Positions 24,308 to 36,100 of a stretch of DNA of 64,000 nucleotides are shown one piece after another (the stretch's first letter is position 1; every line of letters starts with the position of its first letter). The translations under genes were made by a program, and so were the position numbers. Source of the stretch: Dermatemys mawii (taxonomy: Eukaryota; Chordata; Testudines; Dermatemydidae); assembly GCA_007922305.1 (NCBI GenBank), contig ML677348.1:22608124-22672123 (forward strand). Direction: 5' to 3'. The notes beneath the pieces were generated by a model. The model was not told where the DNA came from. It did no database searches and saw only the letters and a program-made list of their open reading frames with translations.

Positions 24308-27300
24308 GTCTTAGTAGCAGACCGTAAATATAACATGAAAAAGCTACAACAAATGCAGGGTGCAGGATAAACATTCACCCATCTCCCAGTGGCAAAGGGA
24401 ATGAAACAAGAAGCTCTCCTCCACTGCGGCAAAGAGAAAGTCTCCAGGGAGAGCCCAAAGAGAATGATTCTCAGGCTACTCGAGGTATCAGAGAACACCA
24501 GCCATTCAGTCATTCTGGAATAAGCTGCTCCAATGCCCATCCGCCCCTCCCTCTCCTTTAAAAGTGACTGAAGTGAAGTGCAGAGGCGTTTAACTGGAAC
24601 TTACGTGTGCGCTCTGTGGAGAGCAGATCTACGGTCACAATACAATGCAGATTCCACACATGCTACCCATTCTTCAGAGGTCTCTTCATCACAGAAAATC
24701 AAACTCATTAGTATGGGGTTCAGTGTAATTTCACCAGTCATTCTTTTGCCATTCACTCAGGTTTCTTCTTCCCTCTTAGCTGGCTGTGTCCCTTTTAGAG
24801 GACTAAATATTATCCTGCAGCCTCTTGAAAAAGACCCAGAAAAAAGACCCAGAAAACTTGAAGTAATAATTTGAGAGAGCAGGTCTGATTCTGCTGTCAG
24901 GTACACCAATGTAAATCCGGAGTAAGTCCACTGACCTAGATAGAGCTAAACCAGTGTAACTGAGACCACCAAAATTTTGGACCATTCTTGTGTAAGGCCC
25001 CAATTCTGCAAACACTCACTATCAAGGCATACTGATGACCACATAAGTAATCCCATGTAATTCAATGGGACTCTTCCTGGTATGCCCATAAGTATTTTCA
25101 GTATCTAGTTCTAACATTGTGGTGCTTTTAATCTGGGTAGCCTCTCCATTTTTTCTGAGGAAATCCACAAACGTTTCTGTCCCTCTTCTACCACCCGTAG
25201 CACCATCTTTCTTTCCAGGTGCAGATCTCAGCCTGGCTTCGGCAGGAGTGGAACGATCAGGGCCTTTCATGGCCTCCGTGATGTATTTCTTCTGCAGAAG
25301 CAGCATAGTCCAAATGCTGAGGTCACTACTGAATCTAGAGTCTGTGCAGGAACAGTGCACAGAGATATGGCACGTGGCATGTCTCTTTCTTACCTGTCAT
25401 GCTATTTCAGCATGGATTCTGGAAATAAATTCATCCCACTCTCTTGGCTGCCGTGCCGTGAAAGATCACTGGTGAACAAAGACTGCAGTGAATGTATATG
25501 TCAATGCAATCATCATATCAATCAGAGGAAATGAAAGGGGGCTACATATCTCTGCTCTGATTTCCTCCCCAAAACACACAGTAATTCCTGAAAACGTTCA
25601 CAAAAAGTAAGCATTCAGAATCTGATTATCTGCACCAGAAACCTGATTCTAAAACTTATTCTTATGCCATTATGCCGGTTGTTGACTCCCTTTTTACATG
25701 CGATGGGGAGGATTCAGTTTCCCCTGCAACACCTACACTACTGCCTCATGCAAAGAGCTTTGACTGAGGATTTGCAAGGAAATCAAGAATTCACTCAAGC
25801 TTTTTTCCTGTAGCATTTGCCATTGCTCCAGCAAGTTTCCCTGATGCAGTTTGCAACAACTGGTTTCAAAAGCAGGAGGGCTTTTGGGACACAGTCCAGG
25901 TAAAGTTCTCTGTTTTTTTCTGTTACGTCACTTAACAAAAAGACATAATGTTCTCTGTCCCCAGCTGACTCTTCTTAACTGAGATCCCGTTCCGTGCAGT
26001 TGTCTCTAGCTATTAGAGCACGCATGCCTGGGTTTACATAACAGAGCCGAGCTTGGATGTGAGTGAGAGTCACCCACACAAAGAACAAAAACTGTCCACA
26101 GTAGAGATGTTAATATATGAAAATCAGGCTACCTACCATATGTATGTTTATCCAGCTACATACACACAGAGAGAGTTAGCTAGACAAACACAGATACTGT
26201 AGGTATAGCTCTCACTCTAATGCACGCTCATACATATGTATGTATCCATGAACAGTACATCTTTTTTCTTGATATAGAGTAAATCTTTTGCACAGACACA
26301 GAGGAGAGGAAAACAGTCAAAACTAGCACTATGTGATGGCAAAACCATGCAAATTCATAGGCCGGTGTAGAACATGAGGCTACATTTAAATTGTTTTTTT
26401 TTTAAATTGACTAGTTTTCAATGTAACCGTATCCTCCCCCTTTTATTTTTTTCTGGCAAAGGTTAGTCTGTTTTCTAATCCTTGGAACAAAATCTATCTT
26501 ATTTACACTCACACAGCTTAATTATTTTCTATGGCAGTTGCACAAATACAGGACCATATCCTGCTCTATTACACCTATTGACTCAGTGCGTTGCATTTGA
26601 GGGCTGAATTTGGCATTCACTGTGCAAATAACAATGCTGTATCACACATCTATCTGTGGTAGCGCATGGAGCTACATGGGGAGCACACAGGTAAAAGTCC
26701 AATTAACCCCACCCCAGTGGATGCTGCACGGTGTCTTTCTAACTGGCCAGGAATCAGCCCTTTGGCCTAGGCCTCTTGGCTGGTTCATCTCCTCTTGGGG
26801 ATCTCAGGTGAAACAACAAAACAGGCCACAAACAGCAAAGAAGGTTAAATAAAAGAAAGGCAAAGAGAAACCTGTAAGCACCCCACTCCAGGATAGAGGC
26901 CTCTCTTGCTACTCAGGGCCCTGGGAGCATCACTGTCCACTTCTGAGTTCACTGGGCTCCAGTGCAAATCTCAGCCATGTCCCACAAGGATAGGGGCTCT
27001 GCAGGCTGTCAGCCCTTTCTTAGGGGCTGGAGAAGTTCACTAGCCTGCTCCTTTCTCAGGGTTGCCCCAGCTGAGTGGAGGTCCCTCATTTTAATTCTTC
27101 CTCCAGTCCTGTATGATCCACGGGTGCGGAGGGACAGGTCCACCGAAGCCCAAAGCAGTTCTTTAATCCCTTTCATGCCAGCCCATGGTTTATGTACACC
27201 ATCAAATTCTGCCATCTGCTGTACATTTTAAAGTAGTGTAAGGATAGCTCCCTATGCTTGGAGAAACAAATAAATACATAACTAGTCACATATGTGAGGC

Positions 27301-27705
27301 CTGATTTTCAAGGAGGTCTCAGCCCAGCTTCCAGCTGTGCATGCACAACTTTGCACATGCACATCTGCATACACACTGAGAATGAACCAGTCAGCAGGAG
27401 GAAGCGTTTCAGAATTGGGCTGCTGTTCAGTACTATTACCTGCTCACACACGTTGCATAACTTGTATGTACAATTGATGCACAAATGTGTGTGTGTCTGT
27501 GTGTGTATGTGAATAAAGCTGCTTGCCCAGAAGTGGAGGATGTCTTTCTAAAATCAGGCCACTTGAACACTACTGTTTGCTGTAGGTTACAGTGCCTGTG
27601 TCTGTTTTTTACAAAGTACGTTGCTATAAATATTGAATGTTTTGAGTTGGGTATGAAATAGGGGTTCATTGTGTTTCTTTCATGTAAAAATTGCTTTTCA
27701 GTGAT
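24308..27705. other. no gene recognised; old repeat remnants
   Basis: 24895-25060 contains remnants of old amniote repeats (CCCATGTAATTCAATGGGAC). 26780-27230 looks dispersed but could not be named. A GT-rich simple run lies at 27486-27511. No coding support. Confidence 0.4.
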
Positions 27706-30275
27706 TTAAGAACATAAGAACGGCCATACTAGGTCAGACCAGAGGTCCACATAGCCCAGTATGCTGTCTTCCAACAGCGGCCAATGTCAGGTGTGAGTGG
27801 TAACAGCTAATTTAGACCCCATCATTTTATATGTATAGTTGGGATTATATTTTCCAATGTGCATTACTTTGCATTTATCAACACTGAATTTCATCTACCA
27901 GTTTTGAGAGATCCTTTTGTAGCTCTTCGCAGTCTACCTAGGACTTAACTATTTTGAACAGTTTTGTATCATCTGCAAATTTTGCCACCTCACCGTTTAC
28001 CCTTTTTCCCAGATAATTTATGAATACGTTGAATAGGACTTGTCCCAGTACAGACCTCTGGGGGACACCACTATTTACTCCTCTCCATTCTGAAAACTGA
28101 CCATTTATAACAACCTTTTGTTTCTTGTCTTTTAACCAGTAACTGATCCATGAGAGGACCTTCCCTCTTATCTCGTGACAGTTTACTTTGCTTAAGAGCC
28201 TTTGGTGAGGGACCTTACCAAAGGCTTTCTGAAAATCTAAGTACACTATATCCACTGGATTTCCCTTTGTCCACATGCCTGTTGACGCTCTCAAAGAATT
28301 CTAGTAGATTGGTGAGGCATGATTTCCCTTTACAAAAACTATGTTAACTCCTTCCCATCAAATTATGTACATCTATATGTCTGATAATAGTTTCAACCAG
28401 TTTGCCCGGTACTGAAATCAGGCTTACTGGCCTGTAATTGCCGGGATCACTGCTGGAGTCCTTTTTAAAAATTGGTGTCACATTAACTATCCTCCAGTCA
28501 TTTGGTACAGAAGCTGATTTAAATGATAATTTACAGACTATATTTAACAGTTCTGCAATTTCACATTTGAGTTCTTTCAGAACTCATGGGTGAATATCGT
28601 CTGTTCCTGGTGACTTATTACTGTTTAATTTATCAATTTGTTCCAAAACCTCCTTTAATGGTACGTCAATCTGGGATGGTTCCTTGGATTTGTCATCTAA
28701 AAAGAATGGCTCAGGTTTGGGAATCTCTCTCACATCCTTCGTTGTGAAGACCGATGCAAAGAAGTCATTTAATTTCTCCACAACGGCCTTATTGTCCTTG
28801 AGTGCTCCTTTAGCATCTCGATCATCCAGTGGCCCCACTGGTGTTTAGCAGGCTTCCTGCTTCTGATGTACTTCAAAAAATTTTTCTATTACTTTTTGAG
28901 TCTTTGGCTAGCTGTTATTCAAATTCATTTTTGGTCTTCCTAATTATATTTTTTACACTTTTACATTTGCCAGACTTTATGCTCCTTTCTATTTTCCACA
29001 TTAGGATTTAACTTCCACTTTTAAAAGGATGCCTTTTTGTCTCTCATTGCTTCTTTTACTTTATTGTTTAACCAGGGTGGCACTTTTTGGGTTCTCTTAT
29101 TATGTTTTATAATTTGGGGTATATATTTAAGTTGAGCCTCTATTATAGTGTCTTTAAAAAGTTTCCGTGCAGCTTGCAGAGATTTCACTTTTGGTGCTGT
29201 ACCTTTTAATTTCTGTTTAAACTAACATCATTTTTGTGTAGTTCCCTTTTTTGAAATTAAATGCTACAGTGTTGGGCTGCTGTAGTGTTTTGTTCCCGAC
29301 ACAGGGATATTAAATTTAATTATATTATGGTCACCATTACCGCCTATTGGACCAGATTCTGTGCTCTACTTAGGAATAAATCAAAATTGCCTCTCCTTTT
29401 CTGGGTTCTTCTCCAAGAAGCAGTCATTTTAGGTGTCAAGAAACTTTATCTCTGCATCCCATCCTGAGGTGAGATGTAGCCAGTCAATATGAGGATAGTT
29501 GAAATCCCCCATTATTATTGAGTTTTAAATTTTAATAGCCTCTCTAATCTCCCTGAGCATTTCACAGTCACTACCACTATCCTGGTCAGGTGGTTGGTAA
29601 TATGTCTCTACAGCCATATTCTTATTTTTAGAGCACGGAATTACCATCCATAGTAATTTTACGGTACAGTTTGGTTCATTTAAGATTTTTACTTCATTTG
29701 ATTCTACGCTTTCTTTCACATATAGTGCCACACCACTATCAGCATGACCTGCTCTATCCTTTCGATATATTTTGTACCCTGGTATTACTGTGTCCCACTG
29801 ACTATCCTCATTCCACCAAGTTTCTGTGATGCCTATTATATCAATATCCTTATTTAATATGAGGCACTCTAGTTCAACCATCTTATTATTAAGACTTCTA
29901 GCAGTGGTATATAAGCACCTTAAAAACTTGTCACTTTTTAGCTGTCTGCCATTACATGATGCAGTTGAATGGGACTCTTTTTCATTTGACTGTTTCTGAT
30001 CAGATCCTACCTGTAGTTTATCATTTCCCATTCTCTCCTGCTTACTAGGACATAAAGAATCTCCATTAACAGATCCTCCCCTTAGGGATGTCTCTGACCA
30101 AACCATGTGCTCTTTTGTACCTGTTGGCTTTCCCCCAGCCCTTCGTTTAAAAAACTGCTCTACAACCTTTTTAATTTTAAGCGCTAGCAATCTGGTTCCA
30201 TTTTGGTTTAGGTGGTGCCCATCTTTCCTGTATAGGCTCCCCCTTTCTTCACGTGCTTGTGCACCCTCCACTCAG
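27706..30275 (-). mobile_element. CR1 LINE, decayed, with ORF1 end, endonuclease and reverse transcriptase
   Basis: On the minus strand, 30271-29525 encodes RKDGHHLNQNGTRLLALKI, the His block of the CR1 ORF1 esterase-like domain. The apurinic-type endonuclease follows (NNKMVELECLI, DIIGITETWWNED). 28838-28584 reads SNKSPGTDDIHP. 28500-28294 includes GNYRPVSLISVPGKLVE, and 28294-27938 carries VDIVYLDFQKAFGKVPHQRL and the catalytic FADD block (VAKFADDTKLF). Several stops and substitutions break the frame (for example FINYLG where INDL is usual), so it is dead. The 3' end (27790-27706, ending in TTCTTATG-type words) is joined after a deletion of the ORF2 C-terminal part. Confidence 0.9.
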
Positions 30276-30304
30276 GTAGCATAGTGGATGACAACTACAC
30301 CTGT

Positions 30305-30442
30305 AAAAGTGACAAAGGATCTTATAGACTGACAGATCTTAGGGATCATAAGTTTCGTGGGCAAAGACCCACCTCAATAGATGACAAAGACCCTTTGTTG
30401 CTTTTGCAGATCCAGACTAACACGGCTACCTCTCTGATACTA
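30305..30442. mobile_element. Penelope-like 3'-tip foldback insertion (copy B)
   Basis: The insert begins with the AAAAGTGACAAAGGATC word, which is repeated inverted at its right side (30389-30409). It contains CATAAGTTTCGTGGGCAAAG and ends CAGACTAACACGGCTACC then TCTCTGATA. It is flanked by the 12-bp direct repeat AACTACACCTGT (30293-30304 and 30443-30454), the mark of a target-site duplication. It lies just outside the 5' end of the CR1 copy. Confidence 0.65.
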
Positions 30443-30454
30443 AACTACACCTGT

Positions 30455-31237
30455 GATGAGGTATGACTCCCAAAGACAATTCTATCACATCAAATATACA
30501 TACTCTAAAAATCAACAGACAGACATTCAGACAGATGGGGATATTACTGATACAACCCTGAGTGAACAGTAACTCATGCACTAATGAAACGTGACATGGA
30601 TTTCCTGCATATAGTTTCTCTACTTTTCTGGGATCCTCACCAAACAAATCATTGGTGACAATGTTAATATTTTTATGGTTCTTCACCTCTCTATTGGATC
30701 AAAACAACAGTTCCAGGAATCTGTTTTTCAGCCTTCTGTCCCCGTTGTTTTCAGGTGGGAGGAGATCACACTTAATCGGTGTAATCCTTCCTGCTTACTC
30801 CAAGCTATTCTAGGTCACATGCAAAACATCTTAAGTAACATTTTTGAAACAAGCATCTGATTGATCTGAACCCTGTATTAGCCCTGAAACAGTAGAGCAC
30901 AGGAGTGGGCCTACTCCCATGCTCAAAGATAAGCACATAGGTACGTAAGTACTCTGCTGAATCAGGTCTGTCGTGTACACAAGTTTCTGTGACAAAATCC
31001 TTGAACTCTATCAAGTATGAAACATTCTTAACAACTGATAAAAATAAGAGCCAGTTTGTAGGTGCAGATGAGTAGTGACAGCATAGTGGGGAATGGAGTT
31101 CAAGGTACACAATCAGCTGTGGAGATCACAAGGTTTCCACTTATGCTCAGTAGGTAGGATGGTCTTTGTGTTCCTCCAGGATGAGCTCTCTGTTCAACCC
31201 AGCAACTGTTTTGAAGGGCTCTACACTCCAGATAGCC
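30455..31237. other. no feature recognised
   Basis: Unique-looking, AT-rich. No gene or named repeat was seen. Confidence 0.4.
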
Positions 31238-31430
31238 CAGGGGTGGGCAAACTTTTTGGCCTGCAGGCCACATCGGGGTTAAAAATTGTGCGGAGGGCCG
31301 GGTGGAGAAGGCGGTGCCTCCTCAAACAGCCTGACCCCGCCCCTTATCCAACCCCCACCCATTTCCTGCCCCCTGACTGCTCCCCTCAGAACCCCTGACC
31401 CACCCAACCGCCCCGCTCCTTGTACCCTGA

Positions 31431-31840
31431 TTGCCCCCTCCAAAGACTCCCCATTCTAACTGCTGCCCCAGAACCCTATCTAAGCCCGCCTGTTCTTTAT
31501 TCTCTGACTGCCCCCTCCCAAGAGCCCCCCACCTTAACCAACACCCCTGGGACCTCACCTCCTATCTAAGCCCCCCCCCACTTTGTTCCCCGACTACACC
31601 CTCCCAAGATCCCCCCACCCTACCACCCCCTGGGACCCCACTTCCCATCTAAGCCCCCATGCTTTGTTCTGACTGCCCCCTCCCAGGATCCCCCCAACCC
31701 TAACCACCACCCCCGGGACCCCACTCCTCATCTAAGCCCTATTGCTGTGTTCCCTGACTGCCCCCTCCCGAGATCCCCCCACCCTAACCACCTCTACCCA
31801 GACCCCACCACTTAACCCCCCACTTACCTTAGTCAGCTGG
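31431..31840. repeat. minisatellite, about 77-86 bp units, five copies
   Basis: The word TGCCCCCTCCC(A/G)AG or its variant recurs at 31432, 31509, 31595, 31674 and 31759 (spacings 77, 86, 79, 85). Each is followed by CCCCCCACC, then GGGACCCCAC and ATCTAAGCCC. Units differ by small indels. Confidence 0.8.
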
Positions 31841-31908
31841 GTGTTCCTCGACTGGGCCTGGCTACACAGCGTGGGGTCTGGTGGCTTCCTGCGCTGGACC
31901 CGGACCCT

Positions 31909-32340
31909 GGCCAGGGAGCACAGGCCCTCGCGATTCCCCCACTCCACCCAGCCGCCTGGCCAGGGAGTACGGGTCCCCTGCTGTGCTCCATGCTCCACCC
32001 CACCAGCCGGGCCAGGGTGCATGGCCCCACGGCTCCCCGTGCTCCACCCGGCCACCGGGCCAGGGAGTGTGGGGCCCTGGGGCTCCCCGCTCCACCTGGT
32101 TGCTGGGCCAGGGAGTGTGGGGTCCCGCGGCTCCCCATGCTCCTCCCGGCCACCCAGCCAGGGAGTGCGGGTCCCGGCGGCTCCTCGCGCTCCACCTGGC
32201 CCTGGCCAGGGAGCACGGGGCGGGCCCAGCCCGCGAGCACGGGGACCCACGGCACGCCGGGCTCGGCCCCCCCAGCCAGGGAGCGCGGGGCCCAGCAGCT
32301 CCCCTGCTCCACCTGGCCAGGGAGGGCTGGGCCCAACGGC
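31909..32340. repeat. minisatellite, about 48-50 bp units, about nine copies
   Basis: The word CCAGGG(A/T)G or a close variant recurs at about 31911, 31960, 32012, 32060, 32108, 32158, 32206, 32276 and 32317. Most spacings are 48-52 bp, with GGCTCCCC and GCTCCACC(C/T)GG between them. It is CpG-rich and could be mistaken for a CpG island. Confidence 0.78.
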
Positions 32341-32490
32341 TCCCTACACTGCACCCACCCCCGTCCAGGGACTGGGGGGCGGGCGCAGCTCAGGAGCGCA
32401 GGAACCCACAGCAAGCTCGCGGGCTGGATGAAAATGGCCGGCGGGCCACATGTGGCCCGCAGGCCATAGTTTGCCCACTGCTGCTTTAGA

Positions 32491-32693
32491 ATGAGGACTC
32501 ATAGGTCCAAGATAGTGAGATCACTCTTGAATGAACTCACACAGGAAAACTATAAAAGAAACAAAAACGTCATATCACCTGTGGGTGAACACTTTTCACA
32601 AAGCCATAACTTCACCTGGAATTGTCCCTTGAAACATGTGTTAACTACTTATGCTAAACAATCTGTTCCAACTTGTGTTTAGCTGTGACACTG
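32491..32693 (+). mobile_element. Penelope-like element fragment, GIY-YIG C-terminal part
   Basis: The plus-strand frame gives KIVRSLLNEL then SPVGEHFSQSHNF; PVGEHF is characteristic of the GIY-YIG endonuclease end of vertebrate Penelope-like elements as I recall it. The sequence resumes at 33054-33190 after an insertion. It is truncated at its 5' side, next to the hAT element. Confidence 0.5.
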
Positions 32694-33053
32694 AGGCTTG
32701 TTCTACACTACAGAGTTACATAAACGGATAGTAGCTTACAACCTACCTCTGTAAGTGTCCATATTAAAATGTCATTCCTGCCAATAATAACTCACCCACT
32801 TTGCCGATTTAATAACTCCACCTCCACAAGAGACATAGTGCATATGTAACCCATGCCTCCTTGGTGTGGCGCTCTGTCGCCCTCTGGTGGCACCTAGCCC
32901 ACCTAGAGATTGATGAGTCTGCTACAGCCATGTGGCTTTTAGCGCATGCAGTAGAGGAGCGTAATGTGGACATGCAAAAGTGATTTAATTACAGAGTTGG
33001 CTGTACATCGACATAACTTAGGTCAACTTAATTTTATAGTGCAAACTTGCTCT
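32694..33053. mobile_element. short TIR DNA element inserted in the Penelope-like fragment
   Basis: It starts AGGCTTGTTCTACACTAC and ends with a stretch whose reverse complement is GAGCAAGTTTGCACTAT, similar to the TTCTACACT-type elements at 40069 and 50541. The host repeat reads through if this segment is removed. The target duplication was not resolved. Interior coding: none. Confidence 0.55.
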
Positions 33054-33190
33054 TAGTGCATTTAAGAGCTCTGTGTAAGTTTAAAAGCTTGTCTCTCTCT
33101 CAACAGAAGTCAGTCCAGTAAAAGACATTACTTCACCTACCTTGTCTAATATCCTGGGACTGAGATGGCTACAACAACATTGCATGCAAA
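33054..33190 (+). mobile_element. Penelope-like element 3' end (continuation)
   Basis: AAGAGCTCTGTGTAAGTT, then AAGCTTGTCTCTCTCTCAAC, then GTCCAGTAAAAGACATTACT, then ATATCCTGGGACTGAGATGG and CTACAACAACATTGCAT form the familiar 3' end of a second Penelope-like family in turtles and crocodilians. It is continuous in sense with the 32491-32693 part. Confidence 0.55.
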
Positions 33191-36100
33191 AAAGGATTGG
33201 TATTATAATAATGATTATATTTTATTTATTTACAGCATCCCAAAATATACCAAACACTTAGTAGAAGATATGGGGCCAGAGCCTGGGATCTGGATGAACT
33301 ACACATGACACGGGTCTGGGGACGGTGCTATAAAGGTATCATAAAGCTTGTCTTTGCCCTCCCTTGATCATGGGCTGACTGAGCTGGTCTCTAGGCATAA
33401 AGGCTGATCTGAGTTATGCCAGTCACCCAAAAGCCCCAGATCACTTTAACAGCAGCCCTAGGAATGAAAGCAGGGGATTGGAGGGATGTAAGGAAATCCT
33501 TTCCTCCTATTCTGAGGTGATCCCTCCATGGCCAAATGAGCTGTATTTATAGCCAGAATTTGTTGGTGGTACAGTGTAAAGAGGCGTTGCCACACCACAG
33601 TTTCCAGCCCAGCCTTGTCGAGCTTGCAATCTACAGAAAAGCATGACACAACACGTGGATTAAGAGGAACAAAGCGGCAAGAAGGAGCAAGAAGAACAAG
33701 GGTTACAACAACACAGCTGTGTGGTTGTTTAGTGACTAACTTATGCATCTTAATGGGTTTTGAAGTTGTGATTCATTTTGATTGGTTCCATTTCTATTTT
33801 ACTTCTTCTTTTTTGTCATTTTGACATATTTGTTAAAGGCCAAGAAGGTGGGGGGGGGGCAACAAAATAAAAACAAACACAAAGGTTTGCTATTTCCAGC
33901 TCATAATTTAAAACTGAAATGTAACAAATAACCTGTGTTAGGTACTTAGACTAAATATGGAATCATTTAGATTTGAGAAGGCTATTGTCATGGATTAAGT
34001 CAATATCGATCTAATCTAAATAGAATCCAACTTTTCTTCTCAATCCATTCAGGAGGCTTTTGCTGAAGTGAAGTAGTCTTAAATGATTTCACACTGAGGA
34101 GAGTTCAGAGTTGCAAAACAGCTGTGACCAGAGTTCAGTGCTAACTCAGGAAATCAGTGGTTTGTCTCACTGGGAAAGGCCAGGCAAAACACATATCGGA
34201 ACTACAGTTTGATAACAGTGAGAACAAGACTATGGTTGCATAAATATGCAAATGCAACATCCGAGAATGGAGCAGCAAGAGAATTATTGTTTAACTTCAG
34301 GCTTAAAATATAGAATTAAAAAACGACCTCAAAGACTTACAATGCTCTTATATACATTTTTAAACACTGATGCATGTGTTGTGGCAGCAAAATATGCATT
34401 TACATGCGTGCAGAATGGGTATGCATATATGATCTATGAGTTTGATCTGATTAGCACCTGTGTGCTCAGAGACTGTACCCATTTGTACACTCCAGGATCT
34501 ATTTTTAATTGCAAACGAGAGTTTTGTGCGCACAGTTCCCTGTTTACATATTCCCAAATGCAAAATTAACTATTTTGAGGTGCTGATGACCTATGCTTTA
34601 GTAGCTGGCAAAACATAGGCCCTGATCCTACATGAACAGGGACGCGTGCTTAACTTCAGTAGGAGAATTCACAGTGCATATAGTTACATATTTATTTTAG
34701 TCTTTGCAAGATTGAGGCCTTTGGAGCTAAACTTAAAAATCTCATCCCCTTTTTTAGTACAGAAGTGATGAAGTGTACCCAAACAATACAGAGTTAAGAA
34801 TTAATGTAGAATCTAGGATGTCTTAGAATGACCGAAGATAAAGAAAAATCACTTAAGATCAGAACAGAAAGGCACAGAAATTGTCAGCCTCTGAAATATT
34901 TAATTTACAGTTTTTGTCCCCCTAAGCATTTTTTATCTCTTCCTTTAAATCCCTCCTTAAACATATTTCTCATATGAATCTTTCACATACTTATTTTCTC
35001 AACTGTGCTGTTATCTGATGTTTGTTTTCTGTCTGAGTTAATGTCCCATGTAAGCGTATAAGGGCTACAGGAGTCAATCCTTACATTGTAAACTAGTTAT
35101 TACTAGAGTTAAGTCTGCACCAAACCTCTAGATTCAAACACATCAAAATTTGAAAACAGACACTTATAATTAGGCAAATCAAAAGACAAGGTCAAATCAA
35201 ACATCCTCAAATTTGACTTCAAATATCTGGATCCAGATCCAAATGCCAAGGCTTGAATTTTCTTTACACATATTATTAACAACAAAATGGACAACATTGT
35301 TTTTATTATGTTCATTATATTAGATGATCTGTGAAGCTAACTCTCACTGACACCACTATGTTATTAACACAACACTAATTGCTACAGGAAGGAAAGTCCC
35401 TTACCGATGGGTGGGAATCGCCATCGCTTACATAATACATGTTTTTATAAGGTATTTCCTCCTCTGACAAAAATGCATTTAGACATTCCCTTTCCGAAGA
35501 CGCATACAACACATGAATGGCCTCATTTCAACAGTGTGATTGCTTAGAGTCAAGTTGACAGCACTAAGGGTGCTGTAGGTGAGCCTTGATCTGTCCTGTT
35601 ATCATTACATAGCATAGCCCCTTCAGCGTAGTCCTCCCTCTGTGAGTCTTGAATGTCAAGGATCAAATCCTGTCTCCTCCTGGGGAATAGGACTTGTGAG
35701 ACCCTTTGTCCACAATGGGTTGTGATGCAGCAGTGCAGAGTTACCCACTTAATGTTCCAGAGAACATGTGTGGGGATGTTGCTCCTGCACTTGGCACTGC
35801 TCCACAAACCCATGATCTTCTCCGTAAGGCATATGGTCACGTCCCCAGACCACCAGGCTGCTGTCTGTGGTGTGCAGCATGCACCAGAACAGGGCAGGAG
35901 CTACTCGTTTGGTAACAAACTTACCCACATGGGAGTGGAAACTCTGTGGGTTTGCACTCTGGTAGTTCCCCCTGATTCTCTCAGGAGCAAAGTGGAGTTT
36001 AAACCATCCCTCCCTGTGGCAGGGGCACGGTAGTCAACCACCAAACCCAGCTTTTGAGGGATAGTGCTGAGACTTCTGTACAACCCTCTCCCTCCCATCT

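Larger units (their letters stand above)
31238..32483. mobile_element. GC-rich non-autonomous hAT-type element with internal minisatellites
   Basis: The left end CAGGGGTGGGCAAACTTTTT and the right end (rc CAGCAGTGGGCAAACTATGG) are inverted repeats that extend about 40 bp, including GGCCTGCAGGCCACAT against its complement. No clear 8-bp duplication is seen. The interior is more than 60% GC by eye and holds two tandem arrays (separate entries). Long frames on both strands (up to 229 codons) are by-products of GC-rich tandem DNA, not genes. Confidence 0.72.

Noticed and set aside
27481..27515. CRISPR-like or regulatory array
   Set aside because: It is a simple GT microsatellite; no array of spaced repeats occurs in the window.
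31742..32489. Long plus-strand open frames (229 and 202 codons) and long antisense frames
   Set aside because: They lie in GC-rich minisatellite DNA inside a TIR-bounded element; frames are open on several phases and both strands at once, with no domain.
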